Source: Otis tarda (Eukaryota; Chordata; Aves; Otidiformes; Otididae). From it: 64,000 bases of DNA. The notes beneath the pieces were generated by a model, which searched no databases, was not told the DNA's origin, and saw nothing but the letters and a program-made list of their open reading frames with translations. Positions 10,372-24,255 of the stretch are shown piece by piece. Position 1 is the first letter of the stretch, and the number at the start of each line of letters is the position of its first letter. The DNA lies in the NCBI GenBank assembly GCA_026413225.1, contig CM048557.1, positions 1-64,000 on the forward strand. The letters run 5' to 3'. Position numbers and translations under genes: made by a program.

Positions 10372-13300
10372 CAGCGGACATTGGCAGCTCATCTACAGCA
10401 ACACAGACATTGGGGCTCCGGTCTTTCCCTGAGTAAGAGGGCTTCGACGTTTACGACCAACTGCAGCTGGGCGCACCTGAAAAAAAACCCCTACAAATAA
10501 CGAACGTCGGACCACTGCTCCCACACCAAAAGTGCCAGCCACTCAAGCTCTTGCTGCTCCTCAGCGGCCATAGGTAGTGCACCTACAGCATCACAGACAT
10601 TGGGGCTCCGGGCTTTCCCTGACGAACAGGGCTTCGACGTTTACCACCAGCTGCACCTGGGCGCCCACTGAAAAAAAAACCCGAAAAATGACGAACGTCG
10701 GACGATTGCTCCCACACCAAAAGTGCCAGCCACTCAAGCTCTTGCTGCTCCTCAGCGGCCATTGGCAGCGCACCTACAGCAGCACAGACATTGGGGCTCC
10801 GGGCTTTCCCTGACGAAATAGGATTCTACGTTTACCACCAGCTGAACCAGGGCGCTCACTGGGAAAAAAACCCTAAAAATCACGAACGTCAGATGATTGC
10901 TCCCACACCAAAAGTGCCAGCCACTCAAGCTCTTGCTGCTCCTCAGCGGCCTTTGTCAGCGCACCTACAGCAGTAGAGACATTGGGGCTCCGGGCTTTCC
11001 CTGACGAACAGGGCTTCAACATTTACCACCAGCTGCACCTGGGCGCCCACTGAAAAAAAACCCCTAAAAATCACGAACGTCGGACGATTGCTCCCACACC
11101 AAAAGTGCCAGCCACTCAACCTCTTGCTGCTTCTCAGCGGTCATTGGCAGCGCATCTACAGCAGCACAGACATTGGGGCTCCGGGCTTTCCCTGACGAAC
11201 AGGGCTTCAAAGTTTACCACCAGCTGCACCTGGGCGCCCCCTGAAAAAAAACTCCGGAAAATCACGAACGTCGGACCATTACTCCCATACCAAAAGTGCC
11301 AGCCACTCAAGCTCTTGCTGCTCCTCAGCGGCCATAGGTAGTGCACCTACAGCAGCACAGACATTGGGGCTCCGGGCTTTCCCTGACGAACAGTGCTTCG
11401 ACGTTTACCACCAGCTGAACCTGGGCGCCCACTTTAAAAAAACCCCGAAAATTCATGAACGTTGGACCATTGCTCCCACACCAAAAGTGCCAGCCACTCA
11501 AGCTCTTGCTGCTCCTCAGCGGCCTTTGTCAGCGCAACTGCAGCAGCACAGATATTGGGGCTCCGGGCTTTCCCTGACGAACAGGGCTTTGACTTTTAAT
11601 ACCAGCTGCACCTGGGTGCACATTGAAAAACAAACCCGAAAAATCACGAATGTCGGACCATTGCTCCCACACCAAAAGTGACAGACACTCAAACACTTGC
11701 TGCTCCTCAGCGGCCATTAGTAGCGCACCTACAGCAGCACAGACATTGGGGCTACCAGCTGCACGTGTACGCCAACTGAAAAAAAACCCCGAAAAATCAC
11801 AAATGTCTGACCGTTACTCGCACACCAAAAGTACAAGCCACTCAAGCTCTTGCTGCTCCTCAGCGGCCATTGGTTTTGCACCTGCAGCAACACAGACATT
11901 GGGGCTCCGGGTTTTCCCTGACGAGAAGGGCTTCGACATTTACCACCAGCTGCACGTGGGCGCTACCTGAAAAGAAACCCCGAAAAGTCGCGAACGTCGG
12001 ACCATTGCTCCCACACCAAAAGTGCCAGCCACTCAAGCCCTGGCTGAAACTTAGCGGCCATTGGCAGCACATCTACAGCAGCACAGACATTGGTGCTCCG
12101 GGCTTTCCCTGACAAACAGGGCTTCGACATTTACCACCAGATGCACCTGGGCGCCCCCTAAAAAACAGAATCCGAAAAATCACAAATGTCGGACGACTGC
12201 TCCCACACCAAAAGTGCCAGCCACTCAAGCTCTTGGTGCTCCTCAGCGGTCACTGGCAGCGCACCTACAGCAGCACAGACATGGGCGTTCCGGGCTTTCC
12301 CTGACGAACAGGGCTTTGACGTTTACCACCAGATGCACCTGGTCGCCCACTGAAAATAAACCCCAAAAAATCACGATCGTCGAACGATTGCTCCCACACC
12401 AAAATTGCCAGCCACTCAATATATTGCTGCTCGTCAGCAGCCATTGGCAGTGCACCTACAGCAGCACAGACATTGGGGCTCCGGGGGTTTCACTGACGAA
12501 CAGGGCTTCGAAGTTTACCACCAGCTGCACAAGGGCGACCCCTCAAAAAATCCCTAAAAAATCAAGAACGTCGCACCATTGCTCCCACACCAAATGTGCC
12601 AGCCACTCAAGCTCTTGCTGCTCCTCAGCGGTCGTTGGCAGCGCACCTACAGCAGCACAGACATTGGGGCTCCGGGCTTTCCCTGACGAACAGGGCTTTG
12701 ATGTTTACCACCAGCTGCACATGGGCGCCCCCTGAAAAAAAAACACAAAACATCACGAACGTCGGACGATTGCTCCCACACCAAAAGTGCCAGCCACTCA
12801 AGCTCTTGCTGCTCCTCAGCGGCCATTGGATGTGCACCTGCAGCAGCACAGACATGGTGGCTCTGGGCTTTCCATGACGAGAACGGCCTTGAGGTTTACC
12901 ACCATCTGCACCTGGGAGCTCCCTGAAAAAAAAACCCAAAACATGACGAACGTCGGATGATTTCTCCCACAACAAAAGTGTCAGCCACTCAAGCTCTTGC
13001 TGCTCCTCAGTGGTCAGTGGCAGCGCACCTACAGCAGCACAGACATTGGTGCTCCGGGCTTTCACTGCCGAACAGGGCTTCGACGTTTACCACCAGCTTC
13101 ACCTTGGCGCCCACAGAAAAAAACCCCGAAAAATCACGAACGTTGGACCATTGCTCCCACACCAAAAGTGCCAGCTACTCAAGCTCCTGCTGCTCCTCAG
13201 TGGTCATTGTCAGCACACCTATAGCAGCACAGACATTGGGGCTCTGGGCTTTCCCTTACGAACAGGGCTTCGATGTTTACCACCAGCTGCACCAGGGCGC

Positions 13301-16300
13301 TCCCTGAAAATAAATGCCAAAAAATCATGAACGTTGGACCATTGCTCCCACACCAAATGTGCCAGCTACTCAAGCTTTGCTGCTCCTCAGCGGCCATTGG
13401 CAGCGCACCTACAGCACCACAGACTTTGGGTCTCCGGGCATTCTCTGACGAACAGGGCTTCGACGTTTACCACCAGCTGCACGTGGGCCCCCACTGAAAA
13501 AAAACCCCAAAAATCACGAAAGTCAGACCATTGCTCCCACACCAAAAGTGCCAGCCACTCAAGCTCTTGCTGCTCCTCAGCGGCCATTGGCAGCGCACCT
13601 ACAGCAGTACAGACATTGGGGCTCCGGGCTTTCCCTGAGGAACAGGGCTTCGACCTTTACCACCAGCTGCACCTGGGGGCCCACTGAAAAAAAACCCCGA
13701 AAAATCACGAACGTCGGACCATTGCTCCCACACCTAAACTGCCAGCCACTCAAGCTCTTGCTGCTTCTCAGCGGCCATTGGCAGCGCACATACAGCAACA
13801 CAAACACTGGGGCTCCGGGCTTTCCCTGACGAACAGGGCTTCGACGTTCACCACCAGCTGCACCTGGGCGCCCACTGAAAAAACAACCCGAAAAATCACG
13901 AACGTCGAACCATTGCTCCCACACCTAAACTGCCAGCCACTCAAGCTCTTGCTGCTTCTCAGTGGCCATTGGCAGTCCAACTACAGCAGCACAGACACTA
14001 GGGCTCCGGGCTTTCCCTGACGAACAGGGCTTCGACGTTTACCACCAGCTGCACCTGGGACACCCCTGAAAAAACAACCCGAAAAATCACGAACGTCAGA
14101 CCATTGCTCCCACACCAAAAGTGCCAGCCACTCAAGGTCTTGCTGCTACTCAGTGGTCTTTGGCAGCGCATATACAGCAACACAGACAAGGGGCTCCGGG
14201 CTTTCCCTGACAAACAAGGATTCGACGTTTACCACCAGCTGCACCACGGAGCCTCCTGAAAAAAAACACCGAAAAATCACGAACGTCGGACGATTACTCC
14301 CACACCAAAAGTGCCAGCCACTCAAGCTCTTGCTGATCCTCAGTTGCCGTTGGCAGCGCACGTACAGCAGCACAGACATTGGGGCTCCGGGCTTTCCGTG
14401 ACGAACAGGGCTTCGACTTTTACCACCAGCTGCATCTGAGAGACCCCTCAAAAAAAACACCTAAAAATCACGAACGTCGGAGAATAGCTCCCACACCAAA
14501 AGTGCCAGCCACTCAAGCTCTTGTTGCTCCTCAGCGGCCATTGGCAGCGCACCTACAGCAGCACAGACACTGGGGCTCCGGGCTTTCCCTGACTAACAGG
14601 GCTTCGACGTTTACCACCAGCTGCACCTTGGCACCCCTGAAAAAAAACCCAGAAAAGTCATGAACTTAGGAGAATAGCTCCCACACTAAAAGTGCGAGCC
14701 ACTCAAGCTCTTGCTGCTCCTCAGCGGCCATTGGCAGCGCACCTAGAGCAGCAGAGACATTGGGGCTCCGGGCTTTCCCTGACGAACAGGGCTTCGACGT
14801 TTACCACCCGGTGCACCAGGGCGCTCCCTATAAATAAACCCCGAAAAATCACAAACGTCGGACCATTGCTCCCACACCAAAAGTGCCAGCCACTCAAGCT
14901 CTTGCTGCTCCTCAGCGGCCGTTTGTAGTGCACCTACAGCAGCACAGAGATTGGGGCTTCGGGCTTTCCCTGATGAACAGGGCTTCGACGTTTACCACCA
15001 GCTGCACCTGGGCGCCCACTGAAAAAAAAATCCCGAAAATTCATGAACGTCGGACCATTGCTCCCACACCAAAAGTGCCAGCCACTCAAGCTCTTGCTGC
15101 TCCTCAGCGGCCTTTGTCAGCGCACCTCCAGCAGTACAGATATTGGGGCTCCGGGCTTTCCCTGACGAAGAGGGCTTCGACGTTTACCACCAGCTGCACC
15201 TGGGACACCCCTGAAAAAAAACCGCGAAAAATCACGAACGTCGGTCCATTGGTCCCACACCAAAAGTGCCAGCCACTCAAGCTCTTGCTGCTCCTCAGCG
15301 GCCATTGGCAGCGCACCTACAGCAGCACAGGCATTGGCGCTCCGGGCTTTCCCTGATGAACAGGGCTTCGACGTTTACCACCAGCTGCACCTTGGCGCCC
15401 ACTGAAAAAAAACCCGGAAAAATCTCGAACGTCGGACCATTGCTCCCACACCAAAAGTGCCAGCCACTCAAGCTCTTGCTGCTCCTCAGTGGCCATTGGC
15501 AGCGCACCTACAGCAGCACAGACATTGGCGCTCCGGGCTTTCCCTGACGAACAGGGCTTCGACGTTTACCACCAGCTGCAGGTGGATGGCCCCTGAAAAA
15601 GAAACCAGAAAAATCACGAACGTCGCACCATTGGTCCCACACCAAAAGTGCCAGCCACTCAAGCTCTTGCTGCTCCTCAGTGGCCATTGGCAGCGCACCT
15701 ACAGCAGCACAGGCATTGGCGCTCCGGGTTTTCCCTGAAGAACACGGCTTCGACCTTTACCACCAGCTGCACCTGGGAGCCCACTGAAAAAGAACACCGA
15801 AATATCACGAACGTCGGATGATTGCTCCCACACCAAAAGTGCCAGCCACTCAAGCTCTTGCTGATCCACAGCGACCATTGGTAGTGCACCTACAGCAGCA
15901 CAGACATTGGCGCTCCGGGCTTTCCCTGACGAACAGGGCTTCGACGTTTACCACCAGCTGCACCTGGGAGCCCCTGAAAAAAAACCCCGAAAAATCACGA
16001 ATGTCAGACCATTGCTCCCACACCAAAAGTGCCAGCCACTCAAGCTCTTGCTGCTCCTCAGCGGCCATTGGCAGCGCACCTACAGCAGCACAGACACTGG
16101 GGCTCCGGGCTTTCCCTGACGAACAGGGCTTCGACGTTTACCACCAGCTGCACCTGGGCGCCCACTGAAGAAAACCCTGAAAAATCCTGAATGTCGGATC
16201 ATTGCTCCCACACCAAAAGTGCCAGCCACTCAAGCTCTTGCTGCTCCTCAGCGGCCATTGGCAGCGCACCTACAGCAACGCAAACACTGGGGCTCCGGGC

Positions 16301-19300
16301 TTTCCCTGACGAACAGGGCTTCGACGTTTACCACCAGCTGCACCTGGGCGCCCCCTGTAAAAGAAACCCGAAAAATCACGAATGTCGCACCATTGCTCTC
16401 ACACCAAAAGTGCCCGCCACTCAAGCTCTTGCTGCTCCTCAGCGGCCATTGGCAGCGCACCTACAGTAGCACATATATTGGGGCTCAGAGCTTTCCCTGA
16501 CGAACAGGGCTTCGACCTTTACCACCAGCTGCACCTGGTCGCCCCCTGACAAAAACCCCGAAAAATCACGAATGTCGCACCATTGCTCCCACACCAAAAG
16601 TGCCAGCCACTCAAGCTCTTGCTGCTCCTCAGCGGCCATTGGCAGCGCATATACAGCAGCACAGACACTGGGGCTCCGGGCTTTCCCTGACGAACAGGGC
16701 TTCGACGTTTACCACCAGCTGCACGTGGGCGCCCACTGAAAATAAACCCCGAAAAATCCTGAATGTCGGACCATTGCTCCCACACCAAAAGTGCCAGCCA
16801 CTCAAGCTCTTGCTACTCCTCAGCGGCCATTGGCAGCGCACCTGCAGCAACGCAAACACTGGGGCTCCGGGCTTTCCCTGACGAACAGGGCTTCGACGTT
16901 TACCACCAGCTGCACCTGGGAGCCCCCTGAAAAATAACCCCGAAAAATCACGAACGTCGGACGATTGCTCCCACACCAAAAGTGCCAGCCACTCAAGCTC
17001 TTGCTGCTCCTCAGCGGCCATTGGCAGCGCACCTACAGCTGCACAGACATTGGGGCTCCGGGCTTTCCCTGACAAACAGAGCTTTGACATTTACCACCAG
17101 CTCCACGTGGGCGCCCACTGAAAAACAACCCTGAAAAATCACGAACGTCGGGCAATTGCTCCCACACCAAAACTGCCAGCCACTCAAGCTCTTGCTGCTC
17201 CTCAGCGGTCATTGGCAGAGCACCTACAGCAGCACAGACATTGGGGCTCCGGGCTTTCTCTGACGAAGAGCGCTTTGCCATTTACCACCAGCTGCACGTG
17301 GGCCCTCCCTGAAAAAAAAACCTGAAAAATCACGAACGTCGCTCAATTGCTCCCACACCAAAAGTGCCAGCCACTCAAGCTCTTGCTGCTCCTCAGTGGC
17401 CATTGGCAGTCCAACTACAGCAGCACAGACACTGGGGCTCCGGGCTTTCCCTGACTAACAGGGCTTCGACGTTTACCACCAGCTGCACCTGGGCACCCCT
17501 GAAAAAAAAACCCGAAAAATCACGAACGTCGGAGAATAGCTCCCACACTAAAAGAGCGAGCCACTCAAGCTCTTGCTGCTCCTCAGCGGCCATTGGCAGC
17601 GCACCTACAGCAGCACAGACATTGGGGCTCCGGGCTTTCCCTGACGAACAGGGCTTCGACGTTTACCACCAGCTGCACCTGGGCGCCCCCTGAAAAAGAA
17701 ACCCGAAAAATAACGAACGTCGCACCATTGCTCTCACACCAAAAGTGCCAGCCACTCAAGCTCTTGCTGCTCCTCAGCGGCCATTGGCAGCGCACCTACA
17801 GCAGCACAGACATTGGCGCTCCGGGCTTTCCCTGATGAACAGGGCTTCGACGTTTACCACAAGCTGCACCTGGGTGCCCACTGAAAAAAAAACCCGAAAA
17901 ATCTCGAACGTCGGACCATTGCTCCCACACCAAAAGTGCCAGCCACTCAAGCTCTTGCTGCTCCTCAGCGGCCATTGGCAGCGCACCTACAGCAGCACAG
18001 ACATTGGGGCTCCGGGCTTTCCCTGGCTAACAGGGCTTCGACGTTTACCACCAGCTGCACCTGGGCGCCCCCTGAAAAATAAACCCGAAAAATCACGAAT
18101 GTCGCACCATTGCTCCCACATCAAAAGTGCCAGCCACTCAAGCTCTTGCTGCTCCTCAGCGGCCATTGGCAGCGCACCTATAGTAGCACAGATATTGGAG
18201 CTCAGAGCTTTCCCTGATGAATAGGGCTTCGACGTTTACTACCAGCTGCGCCTGGGCGCCAACTGAAATAAATACCAAAAAAATCACGAACGTCAGACCA
18301 TTGCTCCCACACCAAAAGTGCCAGCCACTCAAGCTCTTGATGCTCCTCAGCGGCCATTGGCAGCGCACCTACAGCACCACAGACATTGGGGCTCCGGGCT
18401 TTCCCTGACGAACAGGGCTTCGACGTTTACCACCAGCTGCACCTGGGCGCCCCCTGAAAAAGAAACCCGAAAAATCACGAACGTCGCACCATTGATCTCA
18501 CACCAAAAGTGCCAGCCACTCAAGTTCTTGCTGCTCCTCAGCGGCCATTGGCAGCGCACCTACAGTAGCACAGATATTGGGGCTCAGAGCTTTCCCTGAC
18601 GAACAGGGCTTCGACGTTTACCACCAGCTGCACCTGGGACACCCCTGAAAAAAAACCGCGAAAAATCACGAACGTCGGTCCATTGGTCCCACACCAAAAG
18701 TGCCAGCCACTCAAGCTCTTGCTGCTTCTCAGCGGCCATTGGCAGCGCAACTGCAGCAGCACAGACATTGGGGCTCCCGGCTTTCCCTGCCGAACTGGGC
18801 TTCGACGTTTACCACCAGCTGCACCTGGGCGCCCACTGAAAAAAGACAACGAAAAATCACGAAAGTCGAACCATTGCTCCCACACCAAAAGTGCCAGCCA
18901 CTCAAGCTCTTGCTGGTCCTCAGCGGCCATTGGCAGCGCAAGCACAGCAGCACAGACATTGGGGCTCCGGGCTTTCCCTGACGAACAGGGCTTCGAAGTT
19001 TACCACCAGCTCACCTGGGCGCCCACTGAAAAAAAAAAACCAAAAATCACAACCGTCAAACTATTGCTCCCACACCAAAAGTGCCAGCCACTCAATCTCT
19101 TGCTGCTCGTCACCGGCCATTGGCAGCGCATCTACAGCAGCACAGACATTGGTGCTCCGGGCTTTCCCTGACGAACAGGGCTTTGACGTTCACCACCAGC
19201 TGCACCTGGGCGCCCACTGAAAAAAAATCCCAGAAAAATCATGCACGTTGGACCATTGCTACCACAACAAAAGTGCCAGCCACTCAAGCTCTTGCTGCTC

Positions 19301-21173
19301 CTCAGGGGCCATTGGCAGTCCATCTACAGCATCACAGACACTGGGGCTCCGGGCTTTCCCTGACGAGCAGGGCTCTGACGTTAACCACCAGCTGCACGTG
19401 GGCGCCCCCTGAAAAAAACCCCTAAAAATTCATGAACGTCGGACCATTGCTCCCACACCAAAAGTGCCAGACACTCAAGCTCTTGCTGCTCCTCAGCGGC
19501 CATTGGCTGCACACCTACAGCAGCACAGACAATGGGGCCCTGGGTATTCCCTGACGAACAGGGCTTCGACGTTTACCACCAGATGCACCTGGGTGCCCAA
19601 CGAAAAAAAACCTCAAAAAATCACGAACGTTCGACCATTGCTCCCACACCAAAAGTGCCAGCCACTCAAGCTCTTGCTGCTCCTCAGCGGCCATTGGCAG
19701 CGCACCTATAGCATCACAGACATTGGGGCTCCGGGCTTTCCCTGACGAACAGGTCTTCGACGTTTACTACCAACTGCACGTGGGCGCCCACTGAAAAAAA
19801 ACCCCGAAAAATCACGAACGTTCGACCATTGCTCCCATACCAAAAGTGCCAGCCACTCAAGCTCTTGCTGCTCCTCAGCGGCCATTCGTAGCGCACCTAC
19901 AGCAGCACAGACATTGGGGTTACGTGCTTTCCCTGACGAACAGGACTTCGACGTTTACCACCAGCTGCACATGGGCGCACACTGAAAAAAAAATACCGCT
20001 AAAAATCACGAACGTTCAAAGATTGCTCCCACACCGAAAGTGCCAGCCACTCAAGCTCTTGCTGCTCCTCAGCGGCCATTGGCAGCGCAAGCACAGCAGC
20101 ACAGACATTGGGGCTCCAGGGTTTCCCTGACGAACAGGGCTTCGACGTTTACTACCAGCTGCACCTGGGCGCCCACTGAAAAAAAAAACCCAAAAATCAC
20201 AACCGTCAAACTATTGCTCCCACACCAAAAATGCCAGTCACTCAAACTCTTGCTTCTCGTCAGCGGCCATTGGCAGCGCATCTACAACAGCACAGACATT
20301 GGTGCTCCGGGCTTTCCCTGACTAAAAGGGCTTCGATGTTTACTACCAGATGCACCTGGGCGCACACTGAAAAAAAACCCCGAAATTCACGAACATCGGA
20401 CGATTGCTCCCACAACAAAAGTGCCAGCAATTCAAGCTGTTGCTGCTCCTGAGCGGCCATTGGCAGAGCATGTACAGCACCACAGGCATTGGAGCTCCAG
20501 GCTTTCCCTGACGAACAGGACTTCGACTTTTACCACCAGTTGCACCTGGGAGCCCACTAAAAAAAAAGCCCAAAAAATCATGAACTTCGGACCATTGCTC
20601 CCACACCAAAAGTGCCAGCCACTCAAGCTCTTGCTTCTCCTCAGCGGCCATTGGCAGCACACCTACAGCAGCACAGACATTGGGGCTCCGGGCTTTCCGT
20701 GACGAACAGGGCTTCGACGTTTACCACCAGCTGCACCCGGGCGCCCACTGAAAAAAAACCCCGAAAAATCACGAACGTCGGACCATTGCTCCCACACCAA
20801 AAGTGCCAGACACTCAAGCTCTTGCTGCTCCTCAGTGGCCATTGGCAGCGCATGCACAGCAGCACAGACATTGTGGCTCCGGGCTTTCCCTGACGAACAG
20901 GGCTTCGACGTTTACCACCAGCTGCACCTGGGCACCCACTGAAAAAAAAAAAACTAAAAATCACGACCGTCGGACCATTGCTCCCACACCAAAAGTGCCA
21001 GCCACTCAAGCTCTTGCTGCTCATCAGCGGCCACTGGCAGCACACCTACAGCAGCACAGACATTGGGTCTCTGAGCTTTCCCTGACTAACAGGGCTTCGG
21101 CATTTACCACGAGTTGCAAAAGGGCGCCAACTGAAAATAAAACCCCTTAAAATCACGAACGTCGGACCATTGC
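10372..21173 (-). repeat. Satellite A array 2 (about 191-bp tandem repeat, minus orientation)
   Basis: About 56 copies of the same monomer as array 1, read on the minus strand. On the plus strand the landmarks appear as CTCCCACACCAAAAGTGCCA, an A-run followed by CCCGAAAAATCACGAACG, and GGCTTCGACGTTTACCACC. Regular 191-bp spacing is clear, for instance across 15266-15738. The left end (10372 to about 11280) mirrors array 1. The right portion (about 18.9-20.7 kb) mirrors part of array 3. It ends in mid-monomer at 21173, after GGACCATTGC, directly against family B. Confidence 0.96.
18890..20700 (-). repeat. Segment of array 2 inverted-duplicated in array 3
   Basis: This run of about nine variant monomers recurs in reverse-complement order at about 31.08-33.03 kb. 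Coordinate sums are 51922 for the part 18891-19745 and 52113 for about 20.0-20.45 kb, a difference of exactly one monomer. The last unit, near 20.4-20.7 kb, returns to 51731. The shared order of several private variants makes chance similarity between monomers unlikely. Confidence 0.8.
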
Positions 21174-22426
21174 GTTCTCCAAAGTGGTCAGGGAAGTGAG
21201 GCACTTTATAGTGCGGATGTTTGGCGACTCTCCAACACCAGAACTGGCTGCTCTGAAAGCCCTCCTGCTCCTCACGTGCGCTTTTTAGCAGATCTACGGA
21301 CACACAAACGTCGAGCCTCTTCACTATCCTACAGAGCCGGCACACTGGCTGTTACCGTCTACTTGGAACCAGCCGCGCAGAAAAGCGCACGTGCTAAAAA
21401 GCGCACGTGATGAGCAGTACGGGCTTACAGAGCAGCCGTTTCTCATGTTGGAGAGTCGCCAGGCATCCACACTATAAAGTGCCTCACTTCCCTGGACAGC
21501 TTGGAGAACGCGATTGTAGCTGTTCAGGAAAGCACACAGAGATACAATGTTTGTGTGCCTTTAGGGCTGTAGCAAGAAGGCTACGGAGAAGACACTTCTC
21601 GTGTAGCGGCCATCATCCGCGGTTCGTCGGAAAGAGGACGTCTTCCTTCTGCGCGGCTGGTTCCAAGTTGACCGTACCTGCCAGTGTGCTATCTGTGTAG
21701 GATAGTGAAGAGGCTCGACGTTTGTGTGCCCGTAGATCTGCTAAAAAGCGCACGTGAGGAGCAGCAAGGGCTTTCAGAGCAGCCTGTTCTCATGTTGGAG
21801 AGTCGCCAGACATCCGCACTTTCAGTGCCTCATTTCCCTGGACAGCTTGGAAAACGCGATTGTAGCTGTCCCAGGGCAAGCTGATCAGAAAAGCACAGAG
21901 ATACAATGTTCGTGTGCCTTTAGGGCTGCTAGCAAGAAGAGTCCGGAGAAGGCACTTCTCATGTAGCGGCGATCATCCGCAGTTCGTCGGCTGGAGAACG
22001 ACTTCCTTCTGCGCGGCTGGTTCCAAGTTGACGGTAAATTGCCAGTGTGCCGGCTCTGTAGGATAGTGAAGAGGCTCGACGTTTGTGTGTCCCTAGATCT
22101 GCAGAAAGCGCACGTGAGGAGCAGCAAGGGCTTTCAGAGCAGCTGGTTTTCGTCTTAGAGAGTCGCCAGACATCCACACTTTCAGTGCCTCATTTCCCTG
22201 GACAGCCTGCAAAAGACATGATTGTAGCTGTCCCAGCGCAAGCTGTTCAGGAAAGGAAAGAGATACAATGTTCGTGTGCCTTTATGGCTTCTAGCAAGAA
22301 GACTCCGGAGAAGGATCTTTCCAAGTAGTCCAGGGAAATTGGAACCAGCAGCTCTGAAGGAAGACGTCCTCTATCTGACCAACAGCGGATGATCGCCGCT
22401 ACACGAGAAGTGCCTTCTCCGACTCT
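21174..22426. repeat. Block B2: family-B repeats without C elements
   Basis: Family-B sequence lying between minus-oriented array 2 and plus-oriented array 3. It begins with a minus-oriented partial module (21174 to about 21385), turns around within the GCGCAGAAAAGCGCAC region near 21380-21410, and continues in plus orientation. Two successive plus marker segments (GATAGTGAAGAGGCTCGACG near 21701 and 22062) are 361 bp apart, giving the basic B monomer length. Both borders with satellite A are abrupt and no C sequence is present. No gene is seen. Confidence 0.92.
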
Positions 22427-22609
22427 ACCCTGTTCGTCAGGGAAAGCCCGGATCTCCAATGTCTGTGCTGCTGTAGGTGCGCTGCCAATGGCCGCTGAGG
22501 AGCAGCAAGAGCTTGAGTGGCTGGCACTTTTGGTGTGGTAGCAATCGTCCGACGGTGGTGATTTTTCGGGTTTGTTTTTCAGTGGGCGTCCTTGTGCAGC
22601 TGGTGGTAA

Positions 22610-24255
22610 ACGTCGAAGCCCTCTTCCTCAGGGAAAGTCCGGAGCCCCAATGTCTGTGCTACTGTAGGTGCACTACCAATGGCCTCTGAGGAGCAGCAAG
22701 AGTTTGAGTGGCTGGCACCTTTGGTGTGGGGCAATCGTCTGACGGTCGTGATTTTTGAGGTTTGTTTTTTCAGGGGGGTCCAACGAGCAGCTGGTGGTAA
22801 ACGTCGAAGCCCTGTTCCTCACGGAAACCTCAGAGACCCATTGTCTGTGCTGCTGTAGGTGCACTACCAATGGCCGCTGAGGAGCAGCAAGAGCTTGAGT
22901 GGCTGGCACTTTTGGTGTGGGAGCAATGGTCCAACCTTTGTGATTTTTCGGGGTTTTTTTTCAGTGGGCGCCCACGTGCAGCTGGTGGTAAACGTCGAAG
23001 CCCTGTTCGTCAGGGAAAGCCAGGAGCCCCAGTGTCTGTGCTGCTGTAGGTGCGCTGCCAATGGCCGCTGAGGAGCAGCAAGGCTTGAGTGGCTGGCACT
23101 TTTGCTGTGGGAGCAATCGTCCAACGTTCGTGATTTTTCGGGGTTTTTTTTCACGGGGCACCCTGGTGAAGCTGGTGGTAAACGTCGAAGCCCTGTTCGT
23201 CAGGGAAAGCATGGAGCCCCAATGTCTGTGCTGCTATAGTTGGACTTCCAATGGCCGCTGAGGAGCAGCAAAGCTTGAGTGGCTGGCACTTTTGGTGTGG
23301 GAGCAATGCTCCGACGTTATGATTTTTAGGAGTTTTTTTTTAGGGGTTGTCCAGGTGCAGCTGGTGGTAAACGTCGAAGCCGTGGTTGTCAGGGAAAACT
23401 CAGAGACCCAACGTCTGTGCTTCTGTAGGTGTGCTGCCAATGGCCGCTGAGGAGCAGCAAGAGCTTGAGTGGCTGGCACTTTTTCTGTGGGAGGTATCGT
23501 CTGAGGTTCGTGATTTTTCCGTGTTTTTTTTCGGAGTCTTTTTTCGTTGGGCGCCCACGTGCAGCTGGTGGTGAATGTCGAAGTCCTGTTTGTCAGGGAA
23601 AGCCCGGAGCCCCAATGTCTGTGCTGCTGTAGGTGCGTTACAAATTGCCGCTGAGGAGCAGCAAGAGCTTGAGTGGCTGGCACTTTTGGTGTGGGAGCAA
23701 TGGTCGAACATTCGTGATTTTTCGGGGTTTATTTCAGTGGGTGCCCACGTGCAGCTTGTACTAAACGTCGAAGCCCTGTTCATCAGGGAAAGCCCGGAGC
23801 CCTAATGTCTCTGCTGCTGTAGATGCACTGCCAATGGCTGCTGAGGAGCAGCAAGAGCTTGAGTGGCTGGCACTTTTGGTGTCGGAGCAATGGTGCGACG
23901 TTCGTGATTTTTCGGGTTTCTTTTTCAGTGGGCGCCAAGGTGCATGTGGTGGTGAACGTCGAAGCTCTGTTCGTAAGAAAAATCCCGGAGCCCCAATGTC
24001 TGTGATGCTATAGGTGCGCTGCCAATGGCCGCTGAGGAGCAGCAAGAGCTTGAGTGGCTGGCACTTTTGGTGTGGGAGCAATCGTCCGACGTTCGTGATT
24101 TTTCGGGTTTTTTTTTCACTGGGCGCCCAGGTGCATCTGGTAGTAAACATCGAAGCCCTGTTCGTCAGGGAAAGCCCGGAGCCCCAATGTCTCTGCTTCT
24201 GTGCATGCGCTCTTAATGACCGCTGAGGATCAGCAAGAGCTTGAGTGGCTGGCAC
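22610..24255 (+). repeat. Duplicated block within array 3, copy 1
   Basis: Shares a series of rare variants with 28730-29975: a compound T-run (TTTCGGAGTCTTTTTTCG), CTGTGGGAGGTATCGTCTGAG, GTGCATGTGGTGGTGAACG and GTGATGCTATAGG. Offsets between the copies are about 6114, 5734, 5529 and 5720, so the blocks differ by whole-monomer gains and losses. Confidence 0.8.
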
